Origin: Callorhinus ursinus | Taxonomy: Eukaryota; Chordata; Mammalia; Carnivora; Otariidae | Direction: 5' to 3' | NCBI RefSeq assembly: GCF_003265705.1 | Contig: NW_020312904.1 | Span: 1,391,332-1,455,331, forward strand | DNA length: 64,000 bases | Part shown: positions 35,461-48,690 of the stretch, one piece after another | Layout of the letters: each line of letters opens with the position of its first letter | Numbering within the stretch: position 1 is the stretch's first letter | Position numbers and translations under genes: made by a program | The notes under the pieces: generated by a model | Told to the model about the DNA's origin: nothing | Database searches by the model: none | The model's input: the letters and a program-made list of their open reading frames with translations, nothing else

Positions 35461-35837
35461 TACCCCTCACATCCACATTCTTCCCCGCACCCTTCGTGAG
35501 GCCTCAAAATGAGCCTGGAGGGAACTAAAGCAAACCACACAGAAGCACCTCCTTCGTGGGTCGGCCACCGATCCTGACTGCGAATCTCTCTTCCTACTTT
35601 CCTCGGCCGTTCGCGTGTGGGGTTTTAGGACCTCTATGTGTGGGCTATACCCATCTCCGTCCACGTGCCGTCCCTCCGCCACGTGCTTCAGAACCAGCCG
35701 TGCTGCTCAGGTTCCAAAGACTCCCAATCTTGTGACCTGCCTGTTATGGGGGAGGCGGGTTAGGGAGATGGAGGTGAGTCAGGGCTGCCCCCGGGACACG
35801 GGGCCCTGCATGGGCTCTCGGTCTGTGGCTGACGCAC

Positions 35838-35972
35838 AGCGTGACTTGGCCCCTCCGTGGCTCAGTGTCCTCATCTGTAAGATGCGGATGATAGCAGTCT
35901 GGGGCTCACGGGAGGCCGTCAGCATGAACAGGTGGATTTATGCACCATGCTTAGAACAGCATCTGAGCATGT
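35838..35972 (+). mobile_element. MIR remnant
   Basis: 'ggctcagtgtcctcatctgt' and 'aagatgcggatgatagcag' followed by 'ccatgcttagaacagcatctg' fit the MIR core and 3' part in sense orientation. Confidence 0.7.
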
Positions 35973-36559
35973 GTCTTTAGCGTCAGAGGGTCCATGGTTA
36001 CTCTGGATTTCCCAGACTGGACTTACGATGACACATCGTCTCCCTGAACCCAGATATTCCCCGCCCGCCCTCCAGCTAGTCCACAGCCTCAGGCCACATG
36101 TTCCAGTCTGTAATCTGCCGGGAATTCAGGCTGGGATGTGGTGAGTGGTAAGGCTCCAACCTGAGTGCCCCCAAACATGAAGCCCGTTTCCCCCACCCGC
36201 CGTCAGGGACCCCTCCCTTCCTCACCGGTCTGTGCTCGCTGCACCCCACAGTCCAACCCCCTGATGCCGGGGTTCCACTCAGGGCCACGAGGTCTGCTCC
36301 GTGGAGCAGAAAGTAACAGTAGCAAGACCAACATTTTCTCAGGTTTTAAGTGTATCCTCGGGACTTGGACAAACTCTGTCCCTGTATCAAGGACAAGGTG
36401 GGTTCCGGTGGGGGGCAGCCCGGGGCTCAGCCACTCACAAGCTGCACACCCAGGTGCGCACCAGCAGGACGTGGACACCGGGGAGGCCTCTGTCCCAAAG
36501 CCTTCCTACACTGTGACGGGTCTACATGCCCAGCTAAAATGTACAATCACTGGTAATGT
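35973..36559. other. TAFA5: Intron DNA without a recognised feature
   Basis: Nothing recognised on either strand. Confidence 0.4.
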
Positions 36560-36890
36560 TCCCAAAACTTCATCAGGGATCTGACTGAAACTGTATTTAA
36601 TCTAAAAATTAAATCTGAAAGAACAGACAACCTCACAGGGTTCGGGCATGCACTGATTTTGTCCTGGTATGTGACAGCTTCCTGCTTATTTATTCAAATC
36701 TCTTTAATTTTCTCCTAGTAAGACTCTGCCATTATCTTTACACAGGTGATCAGCCTTTTCTTAACGAAAGTTATTTAGAGATTTTCATACGTTTCCTGCT
36801 GTGTTTAGCGGAGACCTTGCTTCCCTCTTATTTACTCAGGTTTATTTTACTTACATATTTTAATTAAACCATTACTCTTCCGAAAGCTAT
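36560..36890 (-). mobile_element. Old LINE-1 ORF2 fragment, antisense
   Basis: 'tctgactgaaactgtattta', 'tctttaattttctcctagta' and 'agagattttcatacgtttcc' resemble the antisense of the ORF2 region between RT and C-terminus in old L1s. Confidence 0.55.
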
Positions 36891-37072
36891 TTGCCTGGAA
36901 GTGAGAACACAAGTGACTTTTGTCGAGCCTCTCCTCCCCGCTCAGGTAGGAGGCAAGCTTCTTCCTAAAGTCAGCCTGTGAGCCCACCTGTTTTCACCTA
37001 AGTGACACATTCACCAGCCTGCTAATGCCGCATCCTGGCAGGCAGGCTCGATGGGCTTCCATTAACCTAGTC

Positions 37073-37290
37073 TGGGGTCGGCAAACTCATGTTGCCAAGG
37101 TCCAGGGAGTGCAGATTTTCAGCTTTGTGAGGTCTCTCCTGCAACTGCCTGGCTCTGCCACTGCATCACACAGAGAGGCATCCCTAGAGCATCTGTAAGT
37201 GAAAGCAAGGCTGTGTTCCAATAAGACTTTATTTATAAAAATAGGTGGGGGGCCGGATTTGGCCAACAGGCTATAGTTTGCTGACCTCTG
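37073..37290. mobile_element. Non-autonomous hAT-Charlie DNA transposon
   Basis: Inverted ends are visible: tggggtcggcaaac at 37073 and gtttgctgacctctg at 37276-37290. Inside are the familiar 'gctgtgttccaataagactttatttataaaaat' and 'ggggccggatttggccaaca'. About 218 bp, non-coding. The exact subfamily (MER58-like) is a guess. Confidence 0.85.
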
Positions 37291-37359
37291 ATCTAGACCA
37301 CAACTTGTTTGTGTCTATGAAAACTTATGGCCGAATACAAGTAGAGAACCTTCTGTATT

Positions 37360-37631
37360 CATAATTTGTCCAATTTTTTTAAACGTTCCTTTCTTTTTTT
37401 TAAAACATTTTCTGTTTTATTTACTTATTTTTAAAGATTTTATTTATTTATTAGAGAGCGAGCGAGAGAGAAACAGCATGAGAGGGGAGAGAGTCAGAGG
37501 GAGAAGCAGACTCCCCGCTGAGCAGGGAGCCCGACGTGGGACTCGATCCCGGGACTCCAGGATCATGACCTGAGCCGAAGGCAGTCGCTTAACCAACTGA
37601 GCCACTCAGGTGCCCATAATTTGTCCAATTT
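37360..37631 (-). mobile_element. Can-SINE, antisense, with 17-bp target duplication
   Basis: Body at 37377-37614, ending GAGCCACTCAGGTGCC, with a long T-rich complement of the tail (37377-37446). The perfect direct repeat cataatttgtccaattt at 37360-37376 and 37615-37631 flanks it. It lies within the TAFA5 intron, in the same orientation as the gene. Confidence 0.96.
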
Positions 37632-38778
37632 AATAAACTCCTTAATTAGTTTTCAAGGCACCTCAGCTGCTCCTGCAGAAATTTGGAAGCACCTGTTTAC
37701 CTCATCTGTAAGTAATAAAGATTGCATTTTCTCATATCAAATAATGATGTGAATGCATTTGCCAGATCTTCCAAAAGGTCACCATGGGGATGGCTACAGA
37801 CCTGCACATACAGCCTGCCTCGGTCCTGATGTGAACAGGGCAGGGGGCCAGCTATAAGGGCAATGTTGGTGCTCATTTCCGAGGGACATTAGGTTCCAGG
37901 GGGCCCACCTTCTCCTCCAGGTTAACTCCGAGGTCGGCTGGTCCTGATGATGATGTCTGTTTGATATTTTTCTTAGGAATAAATGTGGTGCCTGCTTTGT
38001 GCCCTTTTTCAAAATCTACTTAATTAGAGCACATTTTTATCTGATCATCCTTTGGGGTTGGTCATCCTTCTTGATTCTAAAATATTAAAAACATATTTTT
38101 CTTTCTCATATAAATCTACCTTTGTGTCGTTTTAAAGGACCTCAGGATTCAGTGCACTGTCACTTCATGCAGGTACAGGTGACGTGTCCCAATCACGCCT
38201 GCACATTCCAGGGAGCAGGGATCCCCCAGATGTATCCACAATCTCAAAGCAAAGCGGGGTACATGGGGGCCTCAAGGGCACTTTGCTGAACCAGTCCAGT
38301 GCCTGGCACAGTACCAGACCCATGTCCCAGACTCAGAGTCTTCGTGGAACACAATGGCTCCGTGTGTGCTCTCCTACCCTTGGGGAGACTTCCGGCATCA
38401 GGGTTTCACCAGGCCCTAAAACGAACTGGGCAATTTTCCAGTATTTGGGGAAAGGACACCTACACATTAATGTTTTTAAGACCGTGCCTATTAAGCCATC
38501 TCCCTCTGTGATTTCTACTGGAGGATGTTAACATCTTTCCATTCCTTAGTTACGGTAATTTTTACCCCAGAAAATCATACATGTAATGAAACCCTGTAGA
38601 TTTATTGATCAGTACACTAGCCATGTATGCACTCTTGAATAATCTGAGACCTCAACACAAGCTGGTTTTCCCTCCTTCCTATCAGATTTATTTTCTAACA
38701 AAAGAATTTGCACATGATAGAGGTCAGGGCGCATTTTTATGGTTTTGCCAGATACGCAGTGAATGATCACTGTTTTAA
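37632..38778. other. TAFA5: Intron DNA, mostly unassigned
   Basis: 37685-37760 ('tttacctcatctgtaagtaataaag') may be a MIR piece, at low confidence. Nothing else recognised. Confidence 0.35.
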
Positions 38779-39022
38779 AAGTTCGCTAGCGGGGCTCCTG
38801 GGGGGCTCAGTCTGTTGAGCATCTGACTCTTAATTTCGGCTCAGGTCATGATCTCAGGGTCATGGGGTTGAGCTCCGTGTCAGGCTTTGTGATCACTTCG
38901 GAGGCTGCCTGAGATTTTTCTCTCTCTCCCTCTGCCCCTCCCCCACCCTGCATGCACGGGAGCTCTCTCTCTCTCTCTCTCTTTCAAATAAATAAATAAA
39001 ATCTTTTTTAAAAATGTTCACT
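38778..39022 (+). mobile_element. Can-SINE, sense, with (CT)n stretch
   Basis: Body at about 38791-39010 starts GGGGCTCCTGGGGGGCTCAG and has the B-box-like GGGTTGAGCTCC, an internal (CT)n run at 38962-38983 and an (AAATAAAT) tail. Diverged flanking repeats aaaagttcgctag and aaaatgttcactaa suggest an older insertion. Antisense to TAFA5. Confidence 0.92.
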
Positions 39023-39282
39023 AATATTTCTGTTTCATGTTTTGTCTCTTTCTCCTCTCCTTTTGTGGGTGGATTTTCCATCGCTTAGGTCTTTTATTTT
39101 CATTTTTCCTGATTTAAAAATGAAGTTATTTAAAGACGTAAGTAGACCCAAGTCTCTTTCACCATGCCTGCAAAAACACCCCGTGTTATCCTCATAACAT
39201 GCAGAATGCGATTCAACAATGAAGACATGTGGACTTTATCATCAGGGGACATGCTGGCTCTGCTCTGATGGTGTTACTGTTC

Positions 39283-39385
39283 TAACTCCTTCAATCTTAA
39301 GGCAGCCCTAGGAGGCGAGGAGCAGCGTTCCGCCCATTTTACAGATGTTGACACTGAGGCACAGAGAGCCAGGTGACAGGTGCTC
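39283..39385 (-). mobile_element. MIR remnant
   Basis: 'cccattttacagatgttgacactgaggcacagagag' is a good antisense match to the MIR core. Confidence 0.8.
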
Positions 39386-39639
39386 CACCAGCAGACTGAC
39401 TTCAGACCCTGCAAACGGCGGCACACTAGGACTACTACACACCGTCTTTCACCTTTTGCCCCCCATTTGACCGAAACGTTGTGGGAAGGTATTGGGTTAT
39501 TAGTATTATTATTTTTGCTACATCTTAAGTATAATGAAAGTGACTGGAAAAGAACGTGGCCACATTTGTCTTCTATGCAAGTTCGAGTCATGACTTGGAT
39601 TACAGATTCTTCTGCACAGATTTCACAAATGATGGGGAA

Positions 39640-41700
39640 TTAGAAGCAGCCTGTTTGTATGTTAAATTGTTCAATATGTAGTTGCGAATTCAGTCACGAT
39701 ACTTTTATTATTCAGAAGGTCTGTATCTTGGTTCTTTTAATTGCTGTTATCGGCGGTTTTGACTTGACCTTAATGCAGATTTAAGGGTTGTTTAAATTTT
39801 GAACTGAAAATTGTGTTCCTGATCATTTTGTCAATTTGCAATTGGGCTTGCTTCATATAAACATATGCTAATCTGTGCCCTGAGGTTTCTGTGATACTTT
39901 CATTACTTTGAACTGTAATGTATCAATATGTGTCAATAATCATATACACTCATCTGATCTTACATGTATCAATATATGACCTGTTGTTCCAATTTAATCA
40001 TTTTACCTATTGATTTCCTTTTCCTCTCCTTGGCCTGGTATACCTTGCTTTATTCTTTGCTTTAAAACTTTTATTTATAGACGTGACCATAAGAAGGCAA
40101 CGTATATTTGACTATTTTAAACACCTAATTTAAATAGTCTCTGCCTTTTAGGAGGGGAGATTAACCCATTTACGTTTATTGTCACCCTGGCCGGGAAGTT
40201 CTGTCCTAAGAAGCATGCCCCATCCTGATTTCCGGTTATGCTCCTTTCATGGGTCATTTCTTCACACACATGCACAACATTTCACCTGCTTTCTCTTCTG
40301 CCATGGTTTCAAGAAATCGTGTTCTTATTCCCATTAGCGGTGGCCTTTCTGTTAATCAAATGCCCTCTTAATGATTAAGCCATTTCTCTAATGACTTAAG
40401 TCATTGTGGCTCCTTCTACTCCACATTAAGTGGCTCTTCTCCTACTCAGCAGCTGTTCCCCCACCTCAGCCTTTATTCATTTGCCAGAGGTTACAAATCA
40501 GTTTACTATTACACAGAAGTTGTTTCTCACGATAAACACAGCATATTACATTACACGCTGTGGGTTTTGTGTTCAGTGTTCTAACCACAGTCACGGGAAT
40601 GCTACTTACATTTAGCTCCGTATCTTTGTTGGTATCCATAGTCACCATGATTCTTCTCATCTATGGCCTTTTCTGTTATCAGCCCCTGATTTTTATTTCT
40701 TTGATTGGCTTGACATTATCTTTCATTTTTTCAGGAAAGCTTTGTGGGTGGCCTATTTTCTAAATCCTTGCAAATTTAAAGCTGTGTTCTTTAGTCCCTT
40801 GGTGTGAAAAACAACTGCAAGTAGGATTGAATCCATGAGTGAAAAAGCATTTTTCGGCCGAGTCCCTGGCTGTGGTCTTTCCTTTCCTTCTGGTGCAGAG
40901 GGCGGCTGGTCTGAGCCTTCGTAGCTTCTGCAGACTCCTGTCCTCTTGTGTTTGAATTTCATTTCCCCCATTTAACCTGTGGGTTGTTATGAGGCAGCTT
41001 TCTGTCATTCTTTCAAATCAAACACACCCATGGGCTGTGTGGGTCGTGACGGTGTTAGTCTTGTTTTTAATTGGTTTTCCTTTTCTTCCCGGTCCTAGTT
41101 TCATCCTATAACCTGACCATCTCTCCCCTCCTGGTCATGGTGGTTTGGCCTCCAGAGCACCCGCCTCCTCAGATTAGGCGCCTGCCCTCCGTCCTCCACA
41201 CCCACTGACTTTTTTCTCTCTGACTCCATTTCTGTGTTTTCTCCTATGAACCACCCCTTGGCTGAAGACTCGCCCACATCACTCCGTTGCTTCTCTGCAG
41301 GGACAGTTCTTTCATTTGCAACTTCCAGTACAGATCTCAATTGCACTCATATTTTGGGTATTTTAGTGTTTATCCCCCGGGTCACTCAGCAAACCTTGGA
41401 TCCTTGCCTTTGCCCGAGCTTGTCCTTTCCCTGGGGCTCCTGGCTCCTGGGCCACAGAAGTCACAGCCCCTTGTAGCTGTCTGATACCAACAAACAGATG
41501 TTCTCCAGAAGGCTCCTCTGTGCACGTGAGAGGACTTTTCAGAGCTGACTCTGCCTTTAATCCTTTAGAAAGTATTTCTTTCCACAGTGTGCATTTTCCC
41601 ACAGGCTCATGTTTGAACTTCTTTGGCTCTGATGTTTTTTTTTTAATCCCCTTTAAACAGGCAGAGGCCCGTTGGGGGCTGGAATGAGCCAACAGGCCCA
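39640..41700 (-). mobile_element. Old LINE-1/HAL1-like fragments, antisense (composite)
   Basis: AT-rich block with antisense old-L1 text: 'aatagtctctgccttttagg' and 'agattaacccatttacgttt' near 40130-40180; 'ttctttgattggcttgacat' followed by 'ttttcaggaaagctttgtgg' near 40700. Several insertions may be merged, and the right boundary is vague. Confidence 0.55.
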
Positions 41701-42854
41701 GAAGTGAACAAGTTTTCATCCTTCAGGTCAGCTCCTGGCTGGCCTGGAAGGTCTGGATGTGCAGAGACCCTCAGTCTTCATGTGACCCCCAAAAGGCTAC
41801 CAAGTGGAGGGTGTGGCTCCCAGGAGTATCTCATCCCCCTTGGGAGGTCAGGGCCTCTGCCTCGGTTGGACATTCTCTTGAGAATGGAGAACCGAGTGGG
41901 TGATACAGGCCCTGTGTGCCCCAATTGTCTTTGCTGCATCCTCCTGCCCACCTGAGGGGCTCTTCCTGCTAACTCTGCCCCTTCCCAGGAGCCTCACCTC
42001 CACCCACCACCTCCTCTCCTGCCTCGCTGCTGGGAGTCAAGTCTCTGCAGGGGACGGGGAGAGCTCCTGCTCATCAGACCCCGACCTCTGCCCGCTGCCT
42101 TGCTGGTCGGTGCAGCAGCGTCTGGGCCCCGAGGTCAAGCCCAGGCACGAGGAGGAAGTCTCAGCCTCCTTCTGCATCTTAGGAGGTCTTCGTCACTCCT
42201 GGGGCTCAGACAGTGGGGCAGGGGCCTGCCAAGAAGGTACCTCCCATCCACTTGTGATGTGCCCACAGGGATGTTACCAGTCCTCAGCACGTGTCTCTTT
42301 TCTTTGAGTCATGATGTGATTGCCAGTGGTTCTCATTTCCAAAACTATTTGGAACGGGAAGCTGGGCAGGGGCTGTGCCACTGGTATAAGAGGTCTGCCA
42401 CCGTATTAACCCAGAAAGCCAGGCCACTTCTTTACAGACTTGGCCGAAGGACCAGACTGTTCCTCTCTCCTCCAAGTGTCCGACCAGCTTGTTTCCGTAT
42501 GGATGGCTGTGGTTGTGGGGAGGAGGGACGCTACCTCTCCGACTCCCCCGGTCCTATGGAAGCTGAAGCCACATGGCCGTGACGACACAAAGTGGGATGC
42601 AGCCAGAATTCAAACAAAACTGAGAGATGCAGCAACACAACCAGCACTCTGGGGCTTTCCCAGATGGGGGGCGGGGGGCTTCCCGGAAGGACCACGGGTA
42701 CGGCTTCTTCCCGATGCAGCCTCTGGGGATGTGAGCGCTCCAGAATGCTCTGGAAGGTGCCACACAAGGAAAACAGCAGTGCTTTTACCCTCACGGACTC
42801 CCCGGCCTTTCCCTCTCCCACCACCCCAAGGACCTGTGAGGCCAGCCGGCGGGG
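41701..42854. other. TAFA5: Intron DNA without a recognised feature
   Basis: Composition returns to GC-rich. No repeat or exon recognised. Confidence 0.4.
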
Positions 42855-42945
42855 GGCACTCTTACTTCTTCCGCAGATAAGGAAACTGAGGCAGGGGACA
42901 CAATCCCATGCAGCAAGTGGAGATGGCGACTCTAGAGTGGGGCTT
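42855..42945 (-). mobile_element. MIR remnant
   Basis: 'cgcagataaggaaactgaggca' and the following 'atgcagcaagtggagatggcg' match the antisense of the MIR core. Confidence 0.7.
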
Positions 42946-45900
42946 GCCATGGTGCAGGGCACGGCAGGTGCGCTCACGGTGCCTGGCAAGGCTGAGCTCT
43001 GTGTTCTGGCTGGTGGTGGTGGGGGGGACAGACGGGGGCACTGGTGCCAGAACCCAGCGATTTGGTGACGCGGGCATCAATACTACCCAAGACGTACGTC
43101 ACCCAGTACACCTCGGGTCTAATGGGGAGTTGACATTTAAAGTAATTTGGGTTGAGACGCAGATCCTTCCATTTCATTTTTAGACTCATCTCTAATAAGT
43201 GACCATGCCAAATGCCATATTTCCTTCCCCGTGCCACGTGCAAACACCGCCGGGAAAGGGGTGTTTGCTCCCGGGAGCTGCCGTCTGGGCGGCGGGGCTG
43301 GGCCGAGGGCGCCCGCCAGACCCCGGCACATGGAGGACAGAGTGCGAAGACACAGCAGCAGAGACAGGTTCGGCGTGGCCAGAGCCCGGGGCGGGGGCTG
43401 GGACAAGGCGGGCAGTGCAGACGACCACCAGCCCGCCTCGTGTGGAATGCAGAACCGTGCCGGACGGGGAAGGAGATCTCGCCCTGGTGGCTTCTGCGCT
43501 GTGCCGACTTCTGTGACCGACTTCCTACTTACGTGATCCTACTTTCCACAGCACCGCTGATGGGGTTATGTTTACCTTCATCCTTCACAAAGAAATACAG
43601 CCCTGAGCAATGTCATCTGGAAGATCATAAGGACTTATTAAACCAACAGGAAAAAAACATGTTTTCAACCACTTTGCCAGTATTTCTGCCCAATGAGCTC
43701 GTGAAACCTGGAATCAGAGGAGAGAATTCACTCTAACAGCTCCTCTGGGAACTCAGGATCACTCTGAACTTCCTCCATGCTTCTCAAGCGCTCGCTGTTG
43801 ACAAGGTGACGGCCTCACGCTCGCAGGATCACAGGGACCCCCTTGACTTCAGCGCAGAGGAGCTCTCGGCAAAGGGACGTGGCGGGGGAGGTCCACGGCG
43901 GGCATGGACAACCCACAGCGGGCACGGCGGGTGGCGGAGACGGGCAGCGTGGTGGCAGCAGCCCATCCGCTCGCTCCGGAACGCTGTCCCGTTCAGTGAG
44001 TCGTTCTCTGAAGGCTCCCCTAGGGGGGCTCATACTGTCCCAGCCTTCCTGTAGGACTGCTGAGATCTGGGGCCATTTGCCCTTTGCGGATTCCAGAGCA
44101 CCCCCCCCACAATCAGGATGAGCTGTGGGACACGTGTGCCCGGCCAGCACCACCCCGGACACACCGGTGGCGGGCCTTCTCTTCCGTTCATTCAGCACTC
44201 TTGACGCCTCACATCCGAGCAAGGGCCGTCTGTGCAAGTGTAAATGGCACCATGAGCTGCCCCTGCAGGGGTTCTCGCGGTGTGCCGGTCAGCAGTCTGA
44301 GAGCCAGGGGCTGCACATGTTTCATGCCCGCCTCCCTCGCATCCACCATGGAGCCAGAAGGAATGGGGTGGCTGGGAAAAGTACTGGCGGAGGGGAGGGA
44401 GTACCGATCAGGCGACCCAGCTGCCCACGTAGGGCCAAGGGGAGGCAGGACTCAGCCTCCCAGGCCCCACGCAGGGGCCCGTCCCCGACCCTGACGTGGT
44501 GCTCTCTGCAGGCTGCTGTCATATCTACGGCATCAGGAACACCCACCCCCAGGTGGTAGGCTCGCCCCAGGACCACAGGCTTCTCCACCGCGCACGTTCC
44601 CTTACAATTCAATGATTTGCCGTTTATGTGCTTAAAACAATTCAAAGAACCATGGCTTTAACAAAAATGGAGACTCACACAGCACCATTACCGTGAAAAC
44701 CTGCCGGCACGTGACGCCTCCCATCATGAAATTGGCCAAAAGTGCCCATGGAAATCACGCGGGCTTGGTCAAACGGATTTTTTGTTTCTGGGCTCATTTC
44801 TGCCGAGAACATGAAGACTGTCACAGCTCACGATCCTCGCTGATGCCATGCCAGCCATATATGTTTTGTGTTTACGCACGGAATCTATTAAAACATCCAG
44901 CTATTACCGTGGTGATGAATAGCAGTGATTCAGAGAACACAAAATTGATCACAGACAGGGATCAGAGTAATTACTCGGTATTTTTCATTGTTTGTGCGGA
45001 AGAAAGAATTAGCTGGGTGTAAGCACTGAGCTACTTTGGGGTGAGTCCCCACCATCTGCTCTGCCTCCCTGGATGCTAATCCTAGAAAACTGACAAAGCC
45101 TTTCGTCCTTGGGAGGATGTCCTATTCACGGGGGGCTCCTTGGAGAGCAGGTGGGAGGGGCCAATTTGGGTTGGAGTCCACCCCAGTGTCCACCCTTCTC
45201 CGCTCTTCTCTGGGGCGGGTTTCCTCACGAGCCCTGCTGCCGCGCCTCATCCTGAGCTTGCTCGAACACCTATCTCCCCGGCACACCTGGTCCATGCTCT
45301 GTGCACCGTCTGGGCTCCAGTGGACCCACCATCAACACCATCCCATCAAGTTCCACATGACTGATGGATGGCACTGCTGGCCCCTGATCCCTGCAGGTGG
45401 TAGGGGCGGCCCCAAGCCCCAGACACGGCGCAGAGCCCCGCACCAGATAAGGAGGGACAAGGTCAGTCAAGGACCCTCCCCGGGAAAAGGAGGCAGACCC
45501 TAGGAGCAGGGGCTGGGGCTGAGTGTCCGGGGGCTCTGGTCTCCTTCTCAGGAGCCACTGTCTCTGCTCCCAGACGAAGCTCCACCTGGCATCAGCTGCA
45601 GGAACAGAGGGCCCCGAACAGACGTCTGAAAGCACGTCCTCATGGGCACCTGCAGGGCGGGAGGGGCTCAGCCACAGGCCCCCGCCACATGGATTCAAAC
45701 AGAAAATCTCCAGCTGAAAATCCCGTTTGTCCATTAGAGGCAAATCCACGATCCCTCTCGTTCTCGTGCCAAGACATGGAACTGCGTTCCACAAGTGGTA
45801 CGGACGTTCGCTAAGTCCCTCCGCTGGGACCCAGCGTCCACGGCGGGAGCTGCTCACCCCGCAGGTGACCGGGACCCTCGTCCCCTCCTGAACGATGAGG

Positions 45901-48690
45901 GGTTTCCTAGGCCCCAGGCTTGCCTCCCGTGCCCTGTCTTTGGTCCCCGCATGCTGCTGACCTGCCTCTCCTACCTCGAGACCCATTTCCTGAGCACCTG
46001 CTGGGGTGTCCTCACCTGTATCCCAAGTCCCCACACAGGGGCCGAGGTGAGACATAGCCCAATCTGCTCTTCAGGTACCTGGACCAACACAGAGCCCAAA
46101 CTGCCCTTCGGCCCCATCCCTCTGCCTAGGTGTCCTGGACCTGGGACAGCTCAGAGGATGCCCAGGGCCCGTTTCTATGAGGCTGGCCTGGGGCAAGGTC
46201 TGCAGGGGGGAAGCCCAGTCTGCATGGTACAGGCGCCCCTGGGAGGGGAATGTGGCCAATGAGCGGCCCCCAGAGGCTGGGCATGCCAGGAAGGACGCAC
46301 AGAGCCCGGGGGGCGGGGGCCTCTGCTGGGGCCTGGGACAGCTGCCTGGCCAGCTGACGGGAACCCCAGCAGAGCCTCAGGGACCACTGTCTCCCTGTTC
46401 CCAATGAACCTGTGGCCTCTGGCCAACAGAGCCCCACGTCACCTCACGCACGGCCCAGAATCATTTTTCTTGTATTGGTTTTCAGAATGAGCCGCAGAAC
46501 GGCAGCTGAGACTCAGCTCTATAATAAAAGCTTCTAATTGCTGGGATGGCTCATTCAAGATCAGAGACAAACCCAAGCCTCCCAAACACCTCTGGAAGGC
46601 ACTGTGCTCCTGGCTGGTGTTGGGATCACCCCGTGTGCAGGAGCTCAGAGCTGGGGTGGGGGGTCCGCAGCGCCCTGGAGCCCCGGGTTCATGAGATGGA
46701 CGAGCGGTGAGCTGCCTCACGCTGGGGACAGGGCCCGCGGAGCCGGCCTGCGAGCACAGTGTTTGGGGGACGGGACACGCTGTGCCCAACATTCCCCGGA
46801 GTCCCAGAGCTCGGGAGTGAAAAAACCGCTGGTGGCCGTGAGCGCGCAGGGAGGTGCGTTCCCAGCAGCCCACAGCCGGAGGCGGACTCACAGGGGGAGA
46901 GAAAACTGGGGGCACAGAACCGCCAGGCGCCGTAGAGACCCCCAAGGCCGCAGTGTCAGCAGGCCTGTAGGAGGTCCTGTGGGAGGGGGCCCAGGAGGAC
47001 CAGAGCAGGGGGGCCACTTCGTGGTGGACTTTGCCTGCCAGGACGCCCCTGGACTTGCCTCCACAGCCACGGCCTCTGCCCTCCCTGCTGGACGCCTCCA
47101 AGCTGCTCCACACGGACACCGGGCGCTCTGCCATGCTGGCCTCCCCGGCCTCGGACAGCCTCATGACTGCCTGTGTGCAGGCCAGGAAGTGCTCACGGGC
47201 CGGTGCAGGGGCGACCAGGCTGGAAACACGAGTCCATCCCCACACATGCCCCTCCTCAGCCCTCCCTGCACCACGCTGGTGTCGCCGGGTCCTCTTACAG
47301 ACACGGCAGAGCCCCACTCCTCTCCAGCCACAGCTTCTCATCAGAGTGGCCTCACGCCCGTGGCCCCAGCCAGCCTCACCAAGGCAAAGCTCACTGCCCC
47401 TCCCCAAGTTTCCCCGGGGCCCCCGGCGCACTCCGGATGGACGCCGGCATCTTCCACAGGCCCCCGGGGCCCTGCCTCAGCCCTGGAGATGACCTGGCAC
47501 CTCGAGCTCCTAGGAAGCCAGGCTGTCTCTGGAGCTGGACGCAGGGCGGGCCCTGTGTGCACCCGTCTCCCTGCTCCCGGGTGGAATCCAGAGCTCCGGG
47601 TCCGGGACGCCCCGGCGCGGCTGGGCTCTGGCTTTGGGGGGCTCGGCTGTGCAAGGTACACTGGCGTCTGGGTCTTTGACCCGTCTTTCCTTCTGGGTTA
47701 GAAAGGGTGCTTTTCCACCTGCAGCCCCGCACAGATGGCTGCGGATGGGTCTGCACTCCCCCATCCTCGGCGGGCACACGCCCTTGGGGACCCACGTCTG
47801 GGAGCTGTGGGAATTCTGTTTCTAAGTACTTCTCTGATAATCTCTTCTCCACGTTTCTCTATTTTTGGACCTTATATTCTTCAGAACTCCTGAATTGGTC
47901 TTCTAGTCTGGTTTTTCCCTACTTCTCTTAAAACATCGACTCTACGGCTGAGACTTCTTCATTCTACTGGATCGTGAACAACATCTGTTAACACACTCAC
48001 GCTGTGTAGATGCGCACAAATGCACGATCTTACGTGTACATGTGCTCATCTATGCGTGTTTTATACATACTTTATACCTCCGTTCTTATAAAGGTAATAT
48101 ATGTTATTTCCAAAAGTGCTCTTGATCTTCCTAGTGTCCGAGTCGTGTCCTGAAACGACCATGACTCTCTTTTTCTCCTTGCAATCCTGGGGCTCGGGGG
48201 CCTGCAGGTGACAGCTCACCCCTGCGTCGTGGGCAGCCCGGCCCAGTGGGGGTAGGTCGGCGGGGGCGCCTTGTAGGGGAGCATGCCAGCCGCGGGGTGA
48301 TCACACCTCCTAAGTGGGACTCGGGGGTCCCGGAGCCAGACGCCCCCCCAGGGGAGGGAGGGCCCAAGTCGGCCCCTTCAGTGTGCCCTCCTCCTCCCGC
48401 TTCCTGACCCACCTCTGCCCCCACGGAGTGCCCGCCAGCTTCATGGCACTGCTGTGTGGCCTCCTCCCCCACCACCTCCAGTGGCCCGTTTGCTCCAGGT
48501 CCTCTGGTTCATGGTTGGCGGCCTTTGGTCGCTCTCGTCAAGCAGTGACCCTTTGCTTCCCCCACATTGGTGAGCGGGACGTGAAGAACCGATGGGCAGA
48601 TGATGGGCTTCCCAGAAGGGTCCTCAGGCCCCAAACCACAGTGACCCACGGGTTTTAGCCTCGAGCTTGGTACATTAGTGAGGGCGAGAG
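42946..48690. other. TAFA5: Intron DNA with AT-richer islands
   Basis: No exon recognised; the 387-codon plus-strand frame at 46538-47701 is compositional. AT-richer stretches that match no repeat I recognise lie at 43530-43740, 44590-45060 and 46440-46560. Confidence 0.4.

Noticed and set aside
46538..47701. 387-codon open frame on the plus strand
   Set aside because: Overlaps a 330-codon frame on the other strand; the composition is that of random GC-rich DNA.
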